Assembly (NCBI GenBank): GCA_028096805.1
Contig: JAOHDU010000004.1
Span: 1-55,735, forward strand
Reading direction: 5' to 3'
Length of the DNA stretch: 55,735 nt
Source of the DNA: Pontimonas sp.
Lineage (GTDB): Bacteria > Actinomycetota > Actinomycetes > Actinomycetales > Microbacteriaceae
The position numbers and the translations under genes are program-made. Positions 31,014-41,134 of the stretch are shown here, one piece after another. Position 1 is the stretch's first letter. Every line of letters begins with the position of its first letter. The notes under the pieces were generated by a model, which was not told the origin of the DNA, did not search any database, and saw only the letters and a list, made by a program, of their open reading frames with translations.

Positions 31014-31209
31014 GTCAGCTCTCCTTCGTCTCGCTGCGCGGCGCCACACCAGGATGGTGAAGCTCTCTCAATCCGCGGCCGTTTCACGGCACAAGGAGCA
31101 ACACTAGCACCGAGAAGGCCTCGCGAACAGACCCAGGACCGTTACCAAGGTGTGATGCCCGGGCCTTGTTGGCCCAGCACAGCTTTGGCACACTGATAGA
31201 CAGCTACTC

Positions 31210-31252
31210 ACCGCCCAGAAGCGCTGGAGGCTCCGCCTCGCCACTGGGCGGT
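31210..31252 (-). terminator. Inverted repeat downstream of aspA
   Basis: ACCGCCCAG ... CTGGGCGGT with internal GAGGC-TCC-GCCTC hairpin. Confidence 0.55.
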
Positions 31253-31258
31253 GGGGCG

Positions 31259-32806
31259 TTAACCGACGTTTTCTGGTTCTTCGCCGAGCGGAGGGAGAGG
31301 AATCAGACCCGTGGCAAGGGTTAGCCCGCTCAACCGGGCGGGAGACAGCACCGTATCGAGCTCTTCTGACGCCATCAACCCCTGGGCGATCACGAGCTCT
31401 CGCACTGTGCCTTTTCCGGCAAGCGCCTCGTGGGCAATAGCCGCAGCCTTCCCATACCCGATGTAGGGAGTGAGGGCGGTGACGACTCCGACGCTCGCTT
31501 CGACCATCTGGTGCAACCGGTCTTCGTTAGCGGTAATACCGTCAATGCAGTTGACCCTTAGTGTTTTACACGCATTGGTCAGCCACACCATCGACTGCAT
31601 CATGGAGGCAGCGATAATCGGCTCAAACGCGTTGAGTTGCAACTGCCCGGCCTCCGCCGCGGCGGTGACCGTGGCATCCGAACCAATCACCGCGAAGGCC
31701 ACCTGGTTGACCACCTCCGGGATCACGGGGTTGACCTTCCCGGGCATGATCGACGAGCCCGCCTGGCGCGCGGGAAGCTCAATTTCTCCCAGCCCCGCCT
31801 GGGGTCCGCTGGAGAGCAGCCTCAGGTCGTTGCATATTTTGGAGAGCTTCACCGCGGAGCGTTTGAGAACACTGGAGAGCGTCATGAACACTCCCGCGTC
31901 ACTGGTGGCCTCAATCAGGTCTGGCGCGGTGTGGATGGCGAGCCCCGTCAGCTCCGCTAGGTGCGCGCGAACAGCCTCGGGGTAGCGATGATCTGCTGTG
32001 ATTCCCGTGCCAATGGCCGTGGCGCCAAGGTTTACTTCGCACAGGAACGGGATGGTTTCTTCAATGCGGTCTTGGTCTTCTCCCAGCGTGTTCGCAAAGC
32101 CCCGGAATTCTTGCCCCAACGTCATCGGCACGGCGTCTTGCATCTGGGTGCGCCCCACTTTGAGGATGTCGGCAAATTCCCGGCCTTTTGCGGCGAAGGA
32201 TTCCGAGAGCAACCGGTGTTCGGCGGCAAGCCGCCACACTCCAAACACCATTCCCAACTTGATCGCGCTGGGATACACATCGTTCGTGCTTTGTGATCGA
32301 TTCACATCGTCAATCGGGTGCAAGTGCTGATAGTCACCTTTGGTGTGACCCATGATTTCTAGTCCCCGGTTGGCTATTACTTCATTGGCGCACATGTTGG
32401 TGGAGGTTCCCGCCCCACCCTGGACGGCACCCAGCACAAACTGTTCGTGCCAACGGCCTGCCACCAGTTCTTCACAGACCTGATCGATGACCGCGGCTTT
32501 TTCTGGCGAGAGGACACCAATGTCGCGGTTAGCGCGAGCGGCCGCTTGTTTCACGCGAGCAAGCCCGCGAATCATGTCGGGGTAGTTGGAGATCGCACGC
32601 CGGGTGATCGGAAAGTTCTCGAGCGCCCGAGCGGTGTGGATACCCCAGTACGCGTCGGCTGGCACCTCGTGCTCGCCCAGGGAGTCCTTTTCCACCCGCA
32701 TGGCGATACTGGCCGGATCGACGTGTTCATCCATGCCAGGGCGGTAGGTGGAATGTCCATCAGGTTCGGGCGAAAACGATGGCCCCGGTCCGGTTGTGTT
32801 CACCAT
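31259..32806 (-). CDS. aspA: Aspartate ammonia-lyase
   Basis: Fumarase-superfamily signature GSSIMPGKVNPVIPEVVNQ; HLHPIDDVNRSQSTNDVYPSAIKL. True start may be an internal Met. Confidence 0.95.
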   Translation of the reverse strand: MVNTTGPGPSFSPEPDGHSTYRPGMDEHVDPASIAMRVEKDSLGEHEVPADAYWGIHTARALENFPITRRAISNYPDMIRGLARVKQAAARANRDIGVLSPEKAAVIDQVCEELVAGRWHEQFVLGAVQGGAGTSTNMCANEVIANRGLEIMGHTKGDYQHLHPIDDVNRSQSTNDVYPSAIKLGMVFGVWRLAAEHRLLSESFAAKGREFADILKVGRTQMQDAVPMTLGQEFRGFANTLGEDQDRIEETIPFLCEVNLGATAIGTGITADHRYPEAVRAHLAELTGLAIHTAPDLIEATSDAGVFMTLSSVLKRSAVKLSKICNDLRLLSSGPQAGLGEIELPARQAGSSIMPGKVNPVIPEVVNQVAFAVIGSDATVTAAAEAGQLQLNAFEPIIAASMMQSMVWLTNACKTLRVNCIDGITANEDRLHQMVEASVGVVTALTPYIGYGKAAAIAHEALAGKGTVRELVIAQGLMASEELDTVLSPARLSGLTLATGLIPLPPLGEEPENVG

Positions 32807-32935
32807 GGTGGCGCCCCTTCGTGTGAGAAATACTCTCGACGCTCGTCAGTCTAGGAGCCTGAGGGTGGATTCACCGGCGGTCCGGGTACCGCTGTTACGC
32901 TATCGACACGATTGAGACCAGTAGTGAGGTACCCC

Positions 32936-33193
32936 ATGGCAGAGACAGCACCCATCCAGTTTTATGGCGCCAGCTGGTGTGGCGACTGTGTTCGAGCCCA
33001 GGCGCTCCTGGAGCACTACGGGGTCGGGTTTGAGTACCACGATGTCGACGCCAGCGAAGCCGACAAAGCGCAAGCTATTGAGCTCTCCGGGCGCCCCAAC
33101 ATTCCGGTCTTGGCCTTCACCGACGGCTCAGTCCTGACCGAGCCCAGCAACCCACTGCTCAACGCAAAGCTCACCGAACTCAATCTGATTTAG
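32936..33193 (+). CDS. Glutaredoxin/mycoredoxin-like protein
   Basis: IQFYGASWCGDCVRAQALLEHYGVGFEYHDVDASE...GRPNIPVLAFTDG. Confidence 0.9.
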   Translation: MAETAPIQFYGASWCGDCVRAQALLEHYGVGFEYHDVDASEADKAQAIELSGRPNIPVLAFTDGSVLTEPSNPLLNAKLTELNLI

Positions 33194-33223
33194 GCCGTCG
33201 GGGGCACCGCTTAGGCTCGCGGT

Positions 33224-34879
33224 ATGCAGCGACTCGACGACGGCGCCTGGGTCATCTCCCCCAGTGATCTCACCGCGTATACGCGCTGCCCGTGGGAGCT
33301 TGCCCGCACGGTGGATGAGAAACTGGGCAAACCGGTTGTTCTTGAGGACATCACCGACCCGATGATGGATTTGGTGGCAGCACTCGGCCTGGAGCACGAG
33401 AAACGCACACTCGAGACCCTGAAACAGTCACTGGCTCTGGTGATCGAAATCCCCTACAGCCGTGCACCGCGCTCCGCGGGAGCCAAAGCCTGGCGCGCAG
33501 CCATCCAAACCGCGAGTGACGCAACCACCGTGGCGCTCCACTCCGACGCTGACGCCCTCTTTCAAGCCGTGTTTTTTCAACCCCAACTGCCCGAGGCGGA
33601 GCTACCGATCGGGTTTCAAGGGTTTGCCGACTTTGTTGTGCGCCAAGGACCCCTCTGGGAAGTGTGGGACACCAAGCTCGCACGGCGCGCCAAAGACTCC
33701 GCACTCGTTCAACTAGCGGCCTACGCCGATCAACTCCACGAAGCAGGAATCGCCACCTCCCCCGAGGTTCGGCTGATTTTGGGCGATGGGCAGGCCAGTG
33801 TGCACACCGTCGATGACGTGATGTCGGAATACAAACACTTACGCGAGTTGGTGGTCCACCTCATTCATGAGCGTTCAGCACAGACCGACCCCGTGGAGTG
33901 GGGAAGCCCCCTGTATCCGGCGTGTGGCAAACCCGGGTGCAGTGCGTGCCACCAGGCGGTTCTGGATTACGACGACCTGTTTCAGGTGTACAAGCTCAGC
34001 ACTACCCAACGCAGCAAACTGCGGCTCGCCGGAATCACCACGATGGAGCAACTCGCAGAAAGCACCCCGGAATCGTTGCGGTCCTCGGTCAGTGGAGTGG
34101 GAGCGGCCACTCTCGAGCGATTGCGTCGACAAGCGAGGATGCAGTGGGCGACACTGGGCAACCCCGGTTCGCGACCCCAGTGGGAGGTTCTCTCGCACTC
34201 CGTGCTCGCGCAGGTTCCCTCGCCGAACCCGGGTGACCTGTTCTTTGATTTTGAGGGAGACCCGACCTACCAAGAGTGGGATGAGGAGGGTTTACCCATC
34301 ACGGAGAGCGGGGCTGGTTCACCGCCTCGCTTCGGCATTGAATACCTCTTCGGGGTCTGGGGGCACAACATCAACCCGGGATCCGCCAACCCGGATTTCC
34401 TCGGCATCTGGGCCGAAGACTTTGTGGACGAGGGCCTCGCCCTCCAACGCTTTTGCGAGCTGGTGGAGCAGCGCCTAGTCGAGTACCCCGACCTGCGGGT
34501 TTTTCACTACGCCTCCTATGAGCGCACCAAGCTCAAGCACCTTGTGGCCCGGCACAACACCCATCACGCTACGGTCACCAGCCTGCTGGATGATCTGTTG
34601 TGTGATCTTCTGCCCATCGTGACGAAGGGGCTCGTGGTGGGGCTAGGCAGCTACGGCCTCAAAGCCCTCGAAGCCGTGTACTTAGACAAGGGCGTCCGCA
34701 CCGGTATTGCCGGCGGCGGTGAATCAGTGGTCGCGTTCGCCCAGTACCGGGACCTGACCGCGACCGGTCGAACGGGCGAGGCTGCAGCGCTCAAGCAGAG
34801 CATCCTGCACTACAACGAAATTGACTGCTTCTCCACACGGGCACTGCGCGACTGGCTCATAAACGCCGCCAAGAGCTAA
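33224..34879 (+). CDS. TM0106-family RecB-like nuclease with YprB/RNase H-like C-terminal domain
   Basis: ISPSDLTAYTRCPWELARTVDEKLG; HhH LAGITTMEQLAESTPESL; exonuclease-like FFDFEGDPTY...FHYASYERTKLKHL...HYNEIDCFSTRALRDWL. Confidence 0.85.
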   Translation: MQRLDDGAWVISPSDLTAYTRCPWELARTVDEKLGKPVVLEDITDPMMDLVAALGLEHEKRTLETLKQSLALVIEIPYSRAPRSAGAKAWRAAIQTASDATTVALHSDADALFQAVFFQPQLPEAELPIGFQGFADFVVRQGPLWEVWDTKLARRAKDSALVQLAAYADQLHEAGIATSPEVRLILGDGQASVHTVDDVMSEYKHLRELVVHLIHERSAQTDPVEWGSPLYPACGKPGCSACHQAVLDYDDLFQVYKLSTTQRSKLRLAGITTMEQLAESTPESLRSSVSGVGAATLERLRRQARMQWATLGNPGSRPQWEVLSHSVLAQVPSPNPGDLFFDFEGDPTYQEWDEEGLPITESGAGSPPRFGIEYLFGVWGHNINPGSANPDFLGIWAEDFVDEGLALQRFCELVEQRLVEYPDLRVFHYASYERTKLKHLVARHNTHHATVTSLLDDLLCDLLPIVTKGLVVGLGSYGLKALEAVYLDKGVRTGIAGGGESVVAFAQYRDLTATGRTGEAAALKQSILHYNEIDCFSTRALRDWLINAAKS

Positions 34880-35775
34880 ACAAAGCGAATGCCGGCCCGA
34901 AGGCGCTGGCGCAGCGGGAAGAGGTCGTCTCCCACCAGCGAGGTGGATCCTCCCGCGAGATCGTCGCCGAGGTGTTCCACCAGGCTCGAGCGGGCGATGA
35001 GCTCAGCGGGAAGCCTTCCTCTCGACCCCACCGGCAGCACGGGCGCCGAGGTGTGGTCATCGGCGACCACAAAGCCGATGGCGCTGAACTTCACACCCAG
35101 CCCGCGCTGGAGTTTCTTGACCATCTGCGCCAGTTCTTTCATCGGGCGCTCTTTGGGCCCCAGTCCCTCGCTAGCGAGATCACCCTTCTGAACAGTGACG
35201 GGGTGCCCCCAGTCTTCGCTCTGCAGCGCCCAGAGCAAACTGGGCCCCAACACCACGTGATCAATTTTCTGAGCGCCCTGGTCGCGCGAGCCCTCAACGA
35301 GGACGTCGTGCCACACCTCAAACGCCGGGCCCAGCTCGGTCAAGTCTTTGGCGGTGTCCTCTTCCGCAATAGCCGCTGTCAAAATGTGCCGAATATCGGA
35401 GGGTGCTCGCTCGAGCAGTGCGGGGTCAAAAACGTTGTCAACCTCTACCCCTCGCCCCAGCCATTCGCGCACAAGAAGGCCGTAGCGCTCGCGGAACCAG
35501 CCGCCCGGGTGCCCGTGGGACTTGGCTCCCGCGCTGCGCGGCGCTGACGACCGTGCCCCGCCCTCTCGCCGGGGCACCCGCGAGGAGCCAGTCGGCTGCG
35601 AATCCGGTTCGCTGAGGGCTTCCCAGGCCTGTTGAACCCGGGCAAAATGCTCGGCCGTTCCCCCATGGTCGGGGTGGGACTCGCGCAACGCTCTGCGATA
35701 GGCACGTTTGAGCTCGTCTTCTGACGCTCCCGGTGACACACCAAAAAGCGTGTACGCCTCAAACTTCGACACCAC
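34876..35775 (-). CDS. J-domain protein with NERD-like C-terminal region
   Basis: FGVSPGASEDELKRAYRRALRESHPDHGGTAEHFARVQQAWEAL (J domain, HPD); QGAQKIDHVVLGPSLLWALQSEDWGHPV resembles NERD. Confidence 0.75.
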   Translation of the reverse strand: MVSKFEAYTLFGVSPGASEDELKRAYRRALRESHPDHGGTAEHFARVQQAWEALSEPDSQPTGSSRVPRREGGARSSAPRSAGAKSHGHPGGWFRERYGLLVREWLGRGVEVDNVFDPALLERAPSDIRHILTAAIAEEDTAKDLTELGPAFEVWHDVLVEGSRDQGAQKIDHVVLGPSLLWALQSEDWGHPVTVQKGDLASEGLGPKERPMKELAQMVKKLQRGLGVKFSAIGFVVADDHTSAPVLPVGSRGRLPAELIARSSLVEHLGDDLAGGSTSLVGDDLFPLRQRLRAGIRFV

Positions 35776-35796
35776 GCGAGAAACCCCTTTCGCCCC

Positions 35797-36303
35797 TCAG
35801 CCTAGAAAACCTGGGTTAGTTCCTGCTGAGTGCGACCAGTTGGTGGAGGCGGTGACAACGCTGTTGTCGCGACCGATGTGAAAGGTCGCTTCGAGAAACT
35901 CCCCGGCGAATGCGCGCGGCAACCAGAGTGCGGCATCTGACCACATGCGATCAAAAGGGATCTCAGCGATGTCCCACCAGCGGGGATCTAACTCGCTGGA
36001 GCGGCGAGGCTCTCCCTCAAACGTCCGGGCGAGGAACGCGTGGGAGCGCTGCGACAGCTCCGCTCGGTCAATGAAGGGGTACTCGATGACTGCGAGAGGC
36101 TCCAGGTCTGCGGGGTCAATGGTGATCCCCACTTCCTCCCAGACTTCCCGAACCGCTGTTTCCCTCGGTGTTTCCGAGCCCTCACTTTTGCCCCCCGGGC
36201 CCACGAGCTTCCCTCGACCGAGCCCGGTCAATTTCTCCCCCAGCAGCACTTGGGGTGACGCTTCGTCGGTTCTCATCAGGTACACCACAGCGACGTCAAA
36301 CAC
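35797..36303 (-). CDS. NUDIX hydrolase
   Basis: Nudix box GGKSEGSETPRETAVREVWEEVGITI. Confidence 0.93.
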   Translation of the reverse strand: MFDVAVVYLMRTDEASPQVLLGEKLTGLGRGKLVGPGGKSEGSETPRETAVREVWEEVGITIDPADLEPLAVIEYPFIDRAELSQRSHAFLARTFEGEPRRSSELDPRWWDIAEIPFDRMWSDAALWLPRAFAGEFLEATFHIGRDNSVVTASTNWSHSAGTNPGFLG

Positions 36304-36368
36304 GTCTCCAGGCTACGGGGTGTTGCTTCGTCGCTGGCAAGTGAGCGTTTCCTTGTTAGCCTCGAAGC

Positions 36369-37067
36369 GTGCGAGAGACTTTTGAAGACCTGCCCCACGC
36401 CGATCGGACCCCGCGATTGCGGACGGTCACCGGTTTCCTCTCACTCCTCGCCGCATTGACTTTGGCTGTCGCCCTTGGGGCCCAAATTATCGATCTGGTT
36501 CGCCGGGAACAGTTCTCCGCGCTGGAATTTGTGTCCTACTTTTCCATCCAATTCGCCTTCATCAGCTTCGTGGGACTCTTGCTCACCGGGCTCGCCGGGT
36601 TTAGTGGACGGCGAGACACTCCGAAGGTCGCGTCCGTCCGAAGTTTTCTTGCCCTGAACGCGCTGGCGGTCATCATCACCCACACGACTCTGTTCTCGCA
36701 GTCGCCAGCGAACGCCAGCGGAAGCATGACCGCGCTCGCCTGGCCAGACCTGGTCTTCCACCTGATCATCCCCGGCTACCTGGTGGTGGATTGGATTTTC
36801 AATCCGCTGCGGGCACGAATTCCCCGATGGGTGCCTTTTGCCAGCTTGCTCTATCCACTCGGGTGGATCGTCGGCGCTTTTGTGGTGGGCCAAGTAACCG
36901 AGTGGTATGTGAACCCGCGCCTAGACCCCGTCAACGCGGTGTCTCCGGCCCTCACCGCCGTCTACCTCGGGGGGATAGCCCTCACACTGGGGATGATGGC
37001 GCTAGCGGTACTCATGGTGAACCGGATCCACTATCGCCTGGTTCCCGCCAACCTGTTTGATTCGTAG
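36369..37067 (+). CDS. Pr6Pr-family membrane protein
   Basis: 232 aa, six TM segments; FVSYFSIQFAFISF...FHLIIPGYLVVDWIF...WVPFASLLYPLGWIVGAFVVG. Confidence 0.8.
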   Translation: MRETFEDLPHADRTPRLRTVTGFLSLLAALTLAVALGAQIIDLVRREQFSALEFVSYFSIQFAFISFVGLLLTGLAGFSGRRDTPKVASVRSFLALNALAVIITHTTLFSQSPANASGSMTALAWPDLVFHLIIPGYLVVDWIFNPLRARIPRWVPFASLLYPLGWIVGAFVVGQVTEWYVNPRLDPVNAVSPALTAVYLGGIALTLGMMALAVLMVNRIHYRLVPANLFDS

Positions 37068-37120
37068 TGTCAGTGGTTCCTGGGATGGTGAGGTTATCTC
37101 TCATTCCGGCCGGAGGAACC

Positions 37121-37318
37121 ATGACCGATCTGTTCGACGATTCACCCCCACCCTGTCCTGCGTGCAACCACGCGCAGAGCACTCCGCTGATCTTTGGAGT
37201 CCCTTCCCACGAGATGCTGGTGGCCGAGCGACTCGGGGATATCGCCCTCGGAGGCATCGCCGATGACCCCGCCCTCGAATGGGTGTGCGGCAGCAGAAGC
37301 TGCGGTCACCGCTTCTAG
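37121..37318 (+). CDS. Small zinc-ribbon protein
   Basis: MTDLFDDSPPPCPACNHAQSTPLIFGVPSHEMLVAERLGDIALGGIADDPALEWVCGSRSCGHRF; paired Cys knuckles. Confidence 0.75.
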   Translation: MTDLFDDSPPPCPACNHAQSTPLIFGVPSHEMLVAERLGDIALGGIADDPALEWVCGSRSCGHRF

Positions 37319-39447
37319 CTTCTGGCCTCCAAGGCCTGAGTGAGCACAGCAATCAGCGCGCTGACCTGCATCGTCGTCTCCACACCGGCGTCCGATTCTT
37401 CCCCATCGAGTGCACGCGCCGCGAGGCCAGACTTTTCATCGATGAGCTCAGCAATTCGTGCATCCAGGGTTTGGGCCGCGACAATGCGCCACGCGGTTAC
37501 CGGCAGTTCCTGACCGATCCGGTGGACCCGGTCAATGGCCTGGGTTTGCTCCGCGCTGGTCCACGACAGTTCAGCAAGGACCACGTTGGAGGCAACCTGA
37601 AGGTTCACCCCGACACCCGCAGCAAGCAGTGAACACACGATGACTTGAACGTCATCGTCCTCGGTAAAGGCATCGATGGCAGCTTGTCGCTGGGTGGAGC
37701 TTTGATCGCCCCTAATCGAGGTGGTCTTCACGCCGACCTGGGCGAAATGGGCCTCCGCGGCGTCCAGGACGTCAATGTGCTTGGCAAAGAACACCACTTT
37801 GCCGACGTTGCGCGCCAACTGGGCGGTGTAGTCAGCGGCCATGATGGCTTTGGCGCTACCAATTTTTCGCACCAAGGTGAACACATTGTCACCGGAGTCA
37901 TCCGCGGTGGTTTCCTCAACCTCCGACGAGGCGACCAGACGAACCAAATCCTCATCGATATCGTCTGCGGCGGCGCCTCGTGCAGCAATGACACGGTCAT
38001 AACGCTCCAGCAGCCGCTCAACGAGCTTGCGCTCAGCATCCACAATCGACCGACCCAGGGCACCATCGAGTTCCACGGGAATATCTGCCACACGCCTAGC
38101 GGGGATGTCCTTGGCGACATCTTGTTTGCGTCTGCGCACAATGCCCATGGAAATAACCGCTTTGCGGGCCTCATAGAAGAAGCCAGGCTCCACTGGGGTC
38201 AGCCCAATGGCTTCCAGTTTCGCCATCAGGGTCTGGGTGGGTTTTTTCTCATCGATCCAGCCCAAAAATTGCCAAATCATGCGGAAGTCTTCGATCTGGT
38301 TGATCAACGGTGTTCCGGTCAACGCCACCAAGAGCGGGTGACGCAGGCGCGCTTTGATTGTCTTTGCGACGGCTTGAACAGCTTTGGAGCGTTGCGAATC
38401 TTTGTTCTTGATGAAGTGGGCTTCGTCCACGACCATTCCGCGGAAATCGAACTTGGACAGCCACCCCACGTGGCGATCCAAAATGTCGTAGTTCACGATG
38501 AACACATCGCTAAAGGCGTTCAGCTCTAATCCATCCCCGTGAACGACGGTGGGTCGGCGGCCTGGCAACCACTGGTGAACCTCGCGAAGCCAGTTGGTTT
38601 TCACCACGTTCGGAACAACCACCAGCAGGGGGAAAGCCCCGGAGGCCTCTGCAGCCATCAGTGCCTGAGCAGTTTTACCAAGCCCCGGTTCATCCGCCAG
38701 TAAAAATGCTCGGTGACCTTGGCGGGCACTTTCGACAAAGTCCGCCTGGTGCACCATGAGGTCCACACCGCCCGGTGTGTGAACATCCGTCCCGCTGGGC
38801 AGCTCCATACTGGCGACCCCACCACCGGTCCCCTGCTCGAACGCCCGAAACAGCGGCTCAATCAACTCCCAGTTGATCAGCAAACCCTCGGCGGCGGCCT
38901 GCGGTTTTTGATAGGCCGCAAAATCAGGTGCCAAGAAGGGGTTCGCGAGCTGTGCTTGTCGAACAGACGCCGGCACCACCTGCTTCGCTGCTTCCGGCGC
39001 GGGCGTGACAGCCTCATCAACAATGATCAGGTCTTCCGGAGCGAGAACGGCACCCGATTGCACGAGAAAGTCCCGGCGCATTTTCTTGGCAGACTCGGAG
39101 ACCTTGGCTTCGGGTGCGAGAAGCGCGATAAGGGTTGTGTCTTTGGCGGCTGTTTTTGCCATGATCGCGGCCAAACCATCCAGTCGCTTCAGGGCTTCCT
39201 GCTTGTGGGCGGGGGAAGCATCGGTGTCTTCCTTTGCGCGTTGGCGCTCCTCGCGCACGAGGAGGGCAGCAACCTGAAACTTGGTGCGGTTATGACCGGC
39301 AACTTTGCCCCGGGACGCAGCGGATTCCACTTCGCGCACCGCGCGCGCCAAAACGGGGATGATGCCTTCATCATCCAGAGGCTTTTTCCGGCCGCGCTTG
39401 GCGGAACCAGAGCGCGACGAACTTCTTGGGGGGCCTTGTGGGGCCAT
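37315..39447 (-). CDS. SNF2-family DEAD/DEAH helicase
   Basis: LADEPGLGKTAQALMAAEAS, VDEAHFIKN, SWTSAEQTQAIDRVHRIGQ; start set at MAPQGPPRSSS. Confidence 0.92.
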   Translation of the reverse strand: MAPQGPPRSSSRSGSAKRGRKKPLDDEGIIPVLARAVREVESAASRGKVAGHNRTKFQVAALLVREERQRAKEDTDASPAHKQEALKRLDGLAAIMAKTAAKDTTLIALLAPEAKVSESAKKMRRDFLVQSGAVLAPEDLIIVDEAVTPAPEAAKQVVPASVRQAQLANPFLAPDFAAYQKPQAAAEGLLINWELIEPLFRAFEQGTGGGVASMELPSGTDVHTPGGVDLMVHQADFVESARQGHRAFLLADEPGLGKTAQALMAAEASGAFPLLVVVPNVVKTNWLREVHQWLPGRRPTVVHGDGLELNAFSDVFIVNYDILDRHVGWLSKFDFRGMVVDEAHFIKNKDSQRSKAVQAVAKTIKARLRHPLLVALTGTPLINQIEDFRMIWQFLGWIDEKKPTQTLMAKLEAIGLTPVEPGFFYEARKAVISMGIVRRRKQDVAKDIPARRVADIPVELDGALGRSIVDAERKLVERLLERYDRVIAARGAAADDIDEDLVRLVASSEVEETTADDSGDNVFTLVRKIGSAKAIMAADYTAQLARNVGKVVFFAKHIDVLDAAEAHFAQVGVKTTSIRGDQSSTQRQAAIDAFTEDDDVQVIVCSLLAAGVGVNLQVASNVVLAELSWTSAEQTQAIDRVHRIGQELPVTAWRIVAAQTLDARIAELIDEKSGLAARALDGEESDAGVETTMQVSALIAVLTQALEARS

Positions 39448-39586
39448 TCTTCTCCTTGGGAAATATGTGAGTGAGGTAAAGGGAGCCACTCAACTCCACC
39501 GAGATACCGCGGTGCCTCACCCTGAGTGAGGCCGACACCTTCAACCAGACCCGGGCGGGAACCGCTCCGGTGGTGAGGATGTGCCC

Positions 39587-41083
39587 CTAGTGTACCGCGT
39601 TCTGCGGCTGCTTGGCCTCACGGGCCTGTGAGAGGACTTCCGCAGCCCGCGCCATCGAGCTCGCCATCCCCTCAAACACAATGCCGTGAAACGGCATCAC
39701 CGCGAGCCAATAGAGTCGGCCACCCAAGCCATGCGGGAAGAAGATGGCCCGCTGGTGCAACACACTGCCGCCGTCGGCACCCGGGGACACCGTGAACTCT
39801 AGCCACGCCAGCCCGGGGAGCTTCATTTCGGCTCGAAGCCGCAAGAAACGACCGTGGTCGATTTCTTCGACGCGCCAGAAATCCAAGGCATCGCCGATCA
39901 CCAGGGAGTCCGGGTCCCGTCGGCCCCGGCGCAGACCCACTCCGCCTACCAACTTGTCTAACCAGCCCCTGGCCGCCCAAGCAACCGGTAGGGAGTACCA
40001 GCCGTTTTCTCCGCCAATGCTTTCCACAATTTTCCAGAGCGAATCAGTATCCGTCCGCGAAGCAAACTCTCGGGTGTCTGTGTAGACGGTGTGACCCGTC
40101 CACTCGGGGTCAGAGGGCAGACGGTCGGCGGGTGCTCCAATCACCGGGGTGTTCCGCCAGGAAGTCTCCATCTCCCCACTTCTCATCCGAGCAAGAGCCA
40201 ACCGGACTGCTCGCCGATATCCGATGAGGCCCTCCTGCGGCGGGGCAATGACCGCATCGATGTCGTGGTTCTTCATGACGGCATCGTGCAGGAGGGATTC
40301 GATGATGGGCACGGCGAGAGCCCGCGGGATAGGGGTCACGAGATTCACCCACTGTGATGCGAGCCACGGCGTGAGGACCGGTAGCGATGCGATGGGACGC
40401 TGCTTCAGACCTGCCTCTAGCGCGTAGCCATTCATCAGCTGCCCGTAACGGAAAACATCGGGTCCACCGATGTCGAAAGCTCGGTTGACTTCTGGGGGCA
40501 GCGTGGCCGAGGCGACCAAGTAGTGGAGGACATCGCGGATAGCGATGGGTTGAATAAAGTTGCGGACCCATTTCGGGGCGGGCATATAGGGCAACACCTC
40601 GGTGAGGTGTCGAATCATTTCAAAACTGGCCGAACCAGAACCAATAATGACCCCGGCTTGCAGAGCAATGGTGGGCACACCGGAGGACAGAAGAATGTCC
40701 CCGACCTCTTTGCGCGAGCCCAGGTGACGCGACAGGGGACCGTCGGGGTGGAGGCCCCCGAGGTACACAATTCGCTGCACGCCAGCACTGGCTGCTTCCT
40801 GGGCGACCGTATTGGCCACCGTCCGCTCGAGTTCTTCAAAATCGCCCGCCGAGGACATCGAATGCACCAGGTAGTAGAGCACGTCCTGGCCCGCCACCGC
40901 TGAGCGGACGTCGGCGACATTCAAGAGGTCACCCTGGACAATGTCAACGTCTTTTCGCCACGGGACGTTGTCCAGCCGGTGAGGCTCGCGAGCAATCACC
41001 CGGACCGTATGTCCAGCCTCAAGCAGTTTGGGCACCAGGCGCCCACCCACGTATCCGGTGGCACCCGTAACGAGAACCTTCAT
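39587..41083 (-). CDS. NAD(P)-binding SDR protein with DUF2867-like C-terminus
   Basis: MKVLVTGATGYVGGRLVPKLLEAGHTVRVIAREP; C-terminal DFWRVEEIDHGRFLRLRAEMKLPGLAWLEFTV. Confidence 0.88.
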   Translation of the reverse strand: MKVLVTGATGYVGGRLVPKLLEAGHTVRVIAREPHRLDNVPWRKDVDIVQGDLLNVADVRSAVAGQDVLYYLVHSMSSAGDFEELERTVANTVAQEAASAGVQRIVYLGGLHPDGPLSRHLGSRKEVGDILLSSGVPTIALQAGVIIGSGSASFEMIRHLTEVLPYMPAPKWVRNFIQPIAIRDVLHYLVASATLPPEVNRAFDIGGPDVFRYGQLMNGYALEAGLKQRPIASLPVLTPWLASQWVNLVTPIPRALAVPIIESLLHDAVMKNHDIDAVIAPPQEGLIGYRRAVRLALARMRSGEMETSWRNTPVIGAPADRLPSDPEWTGHTVYTDTREFASRTDTDSLWKIVESIGGENGWYSLPVAWAARGWLDKLVGGVGLRRGRRDPDSLVIGDALDFWRVEEIDHGRFLRLRAEMKLPGLAWLEFTVSPGADGGSVLHQRAIFFPHGLGGRLYWLAVMPFHGIVFEGMASSMARAAEVLSQAREAKQPQNAVH

Positions 41084-41134
41084 GCCCAAACCTTAGAGGT
41101 GTCGGCTGGGAAAGCAGAATCGATTCGCTAGCGT

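Noticed and set aside
37645-38529. 294-aa plus-strand ORF
   Set aside because: Antisense to the SNF2 helicase core motifs.
33224-39447. Cluster of nuclease, J/NERD protein, NUDIX, zinc ribbon and SNF2 helicase considered as an antiphage defence island
   Set aside because: Genes are on alternating strands and not operonic, lack mobile-element context and known defence hallmarks; more consistent with chromosomal maintenance genes.
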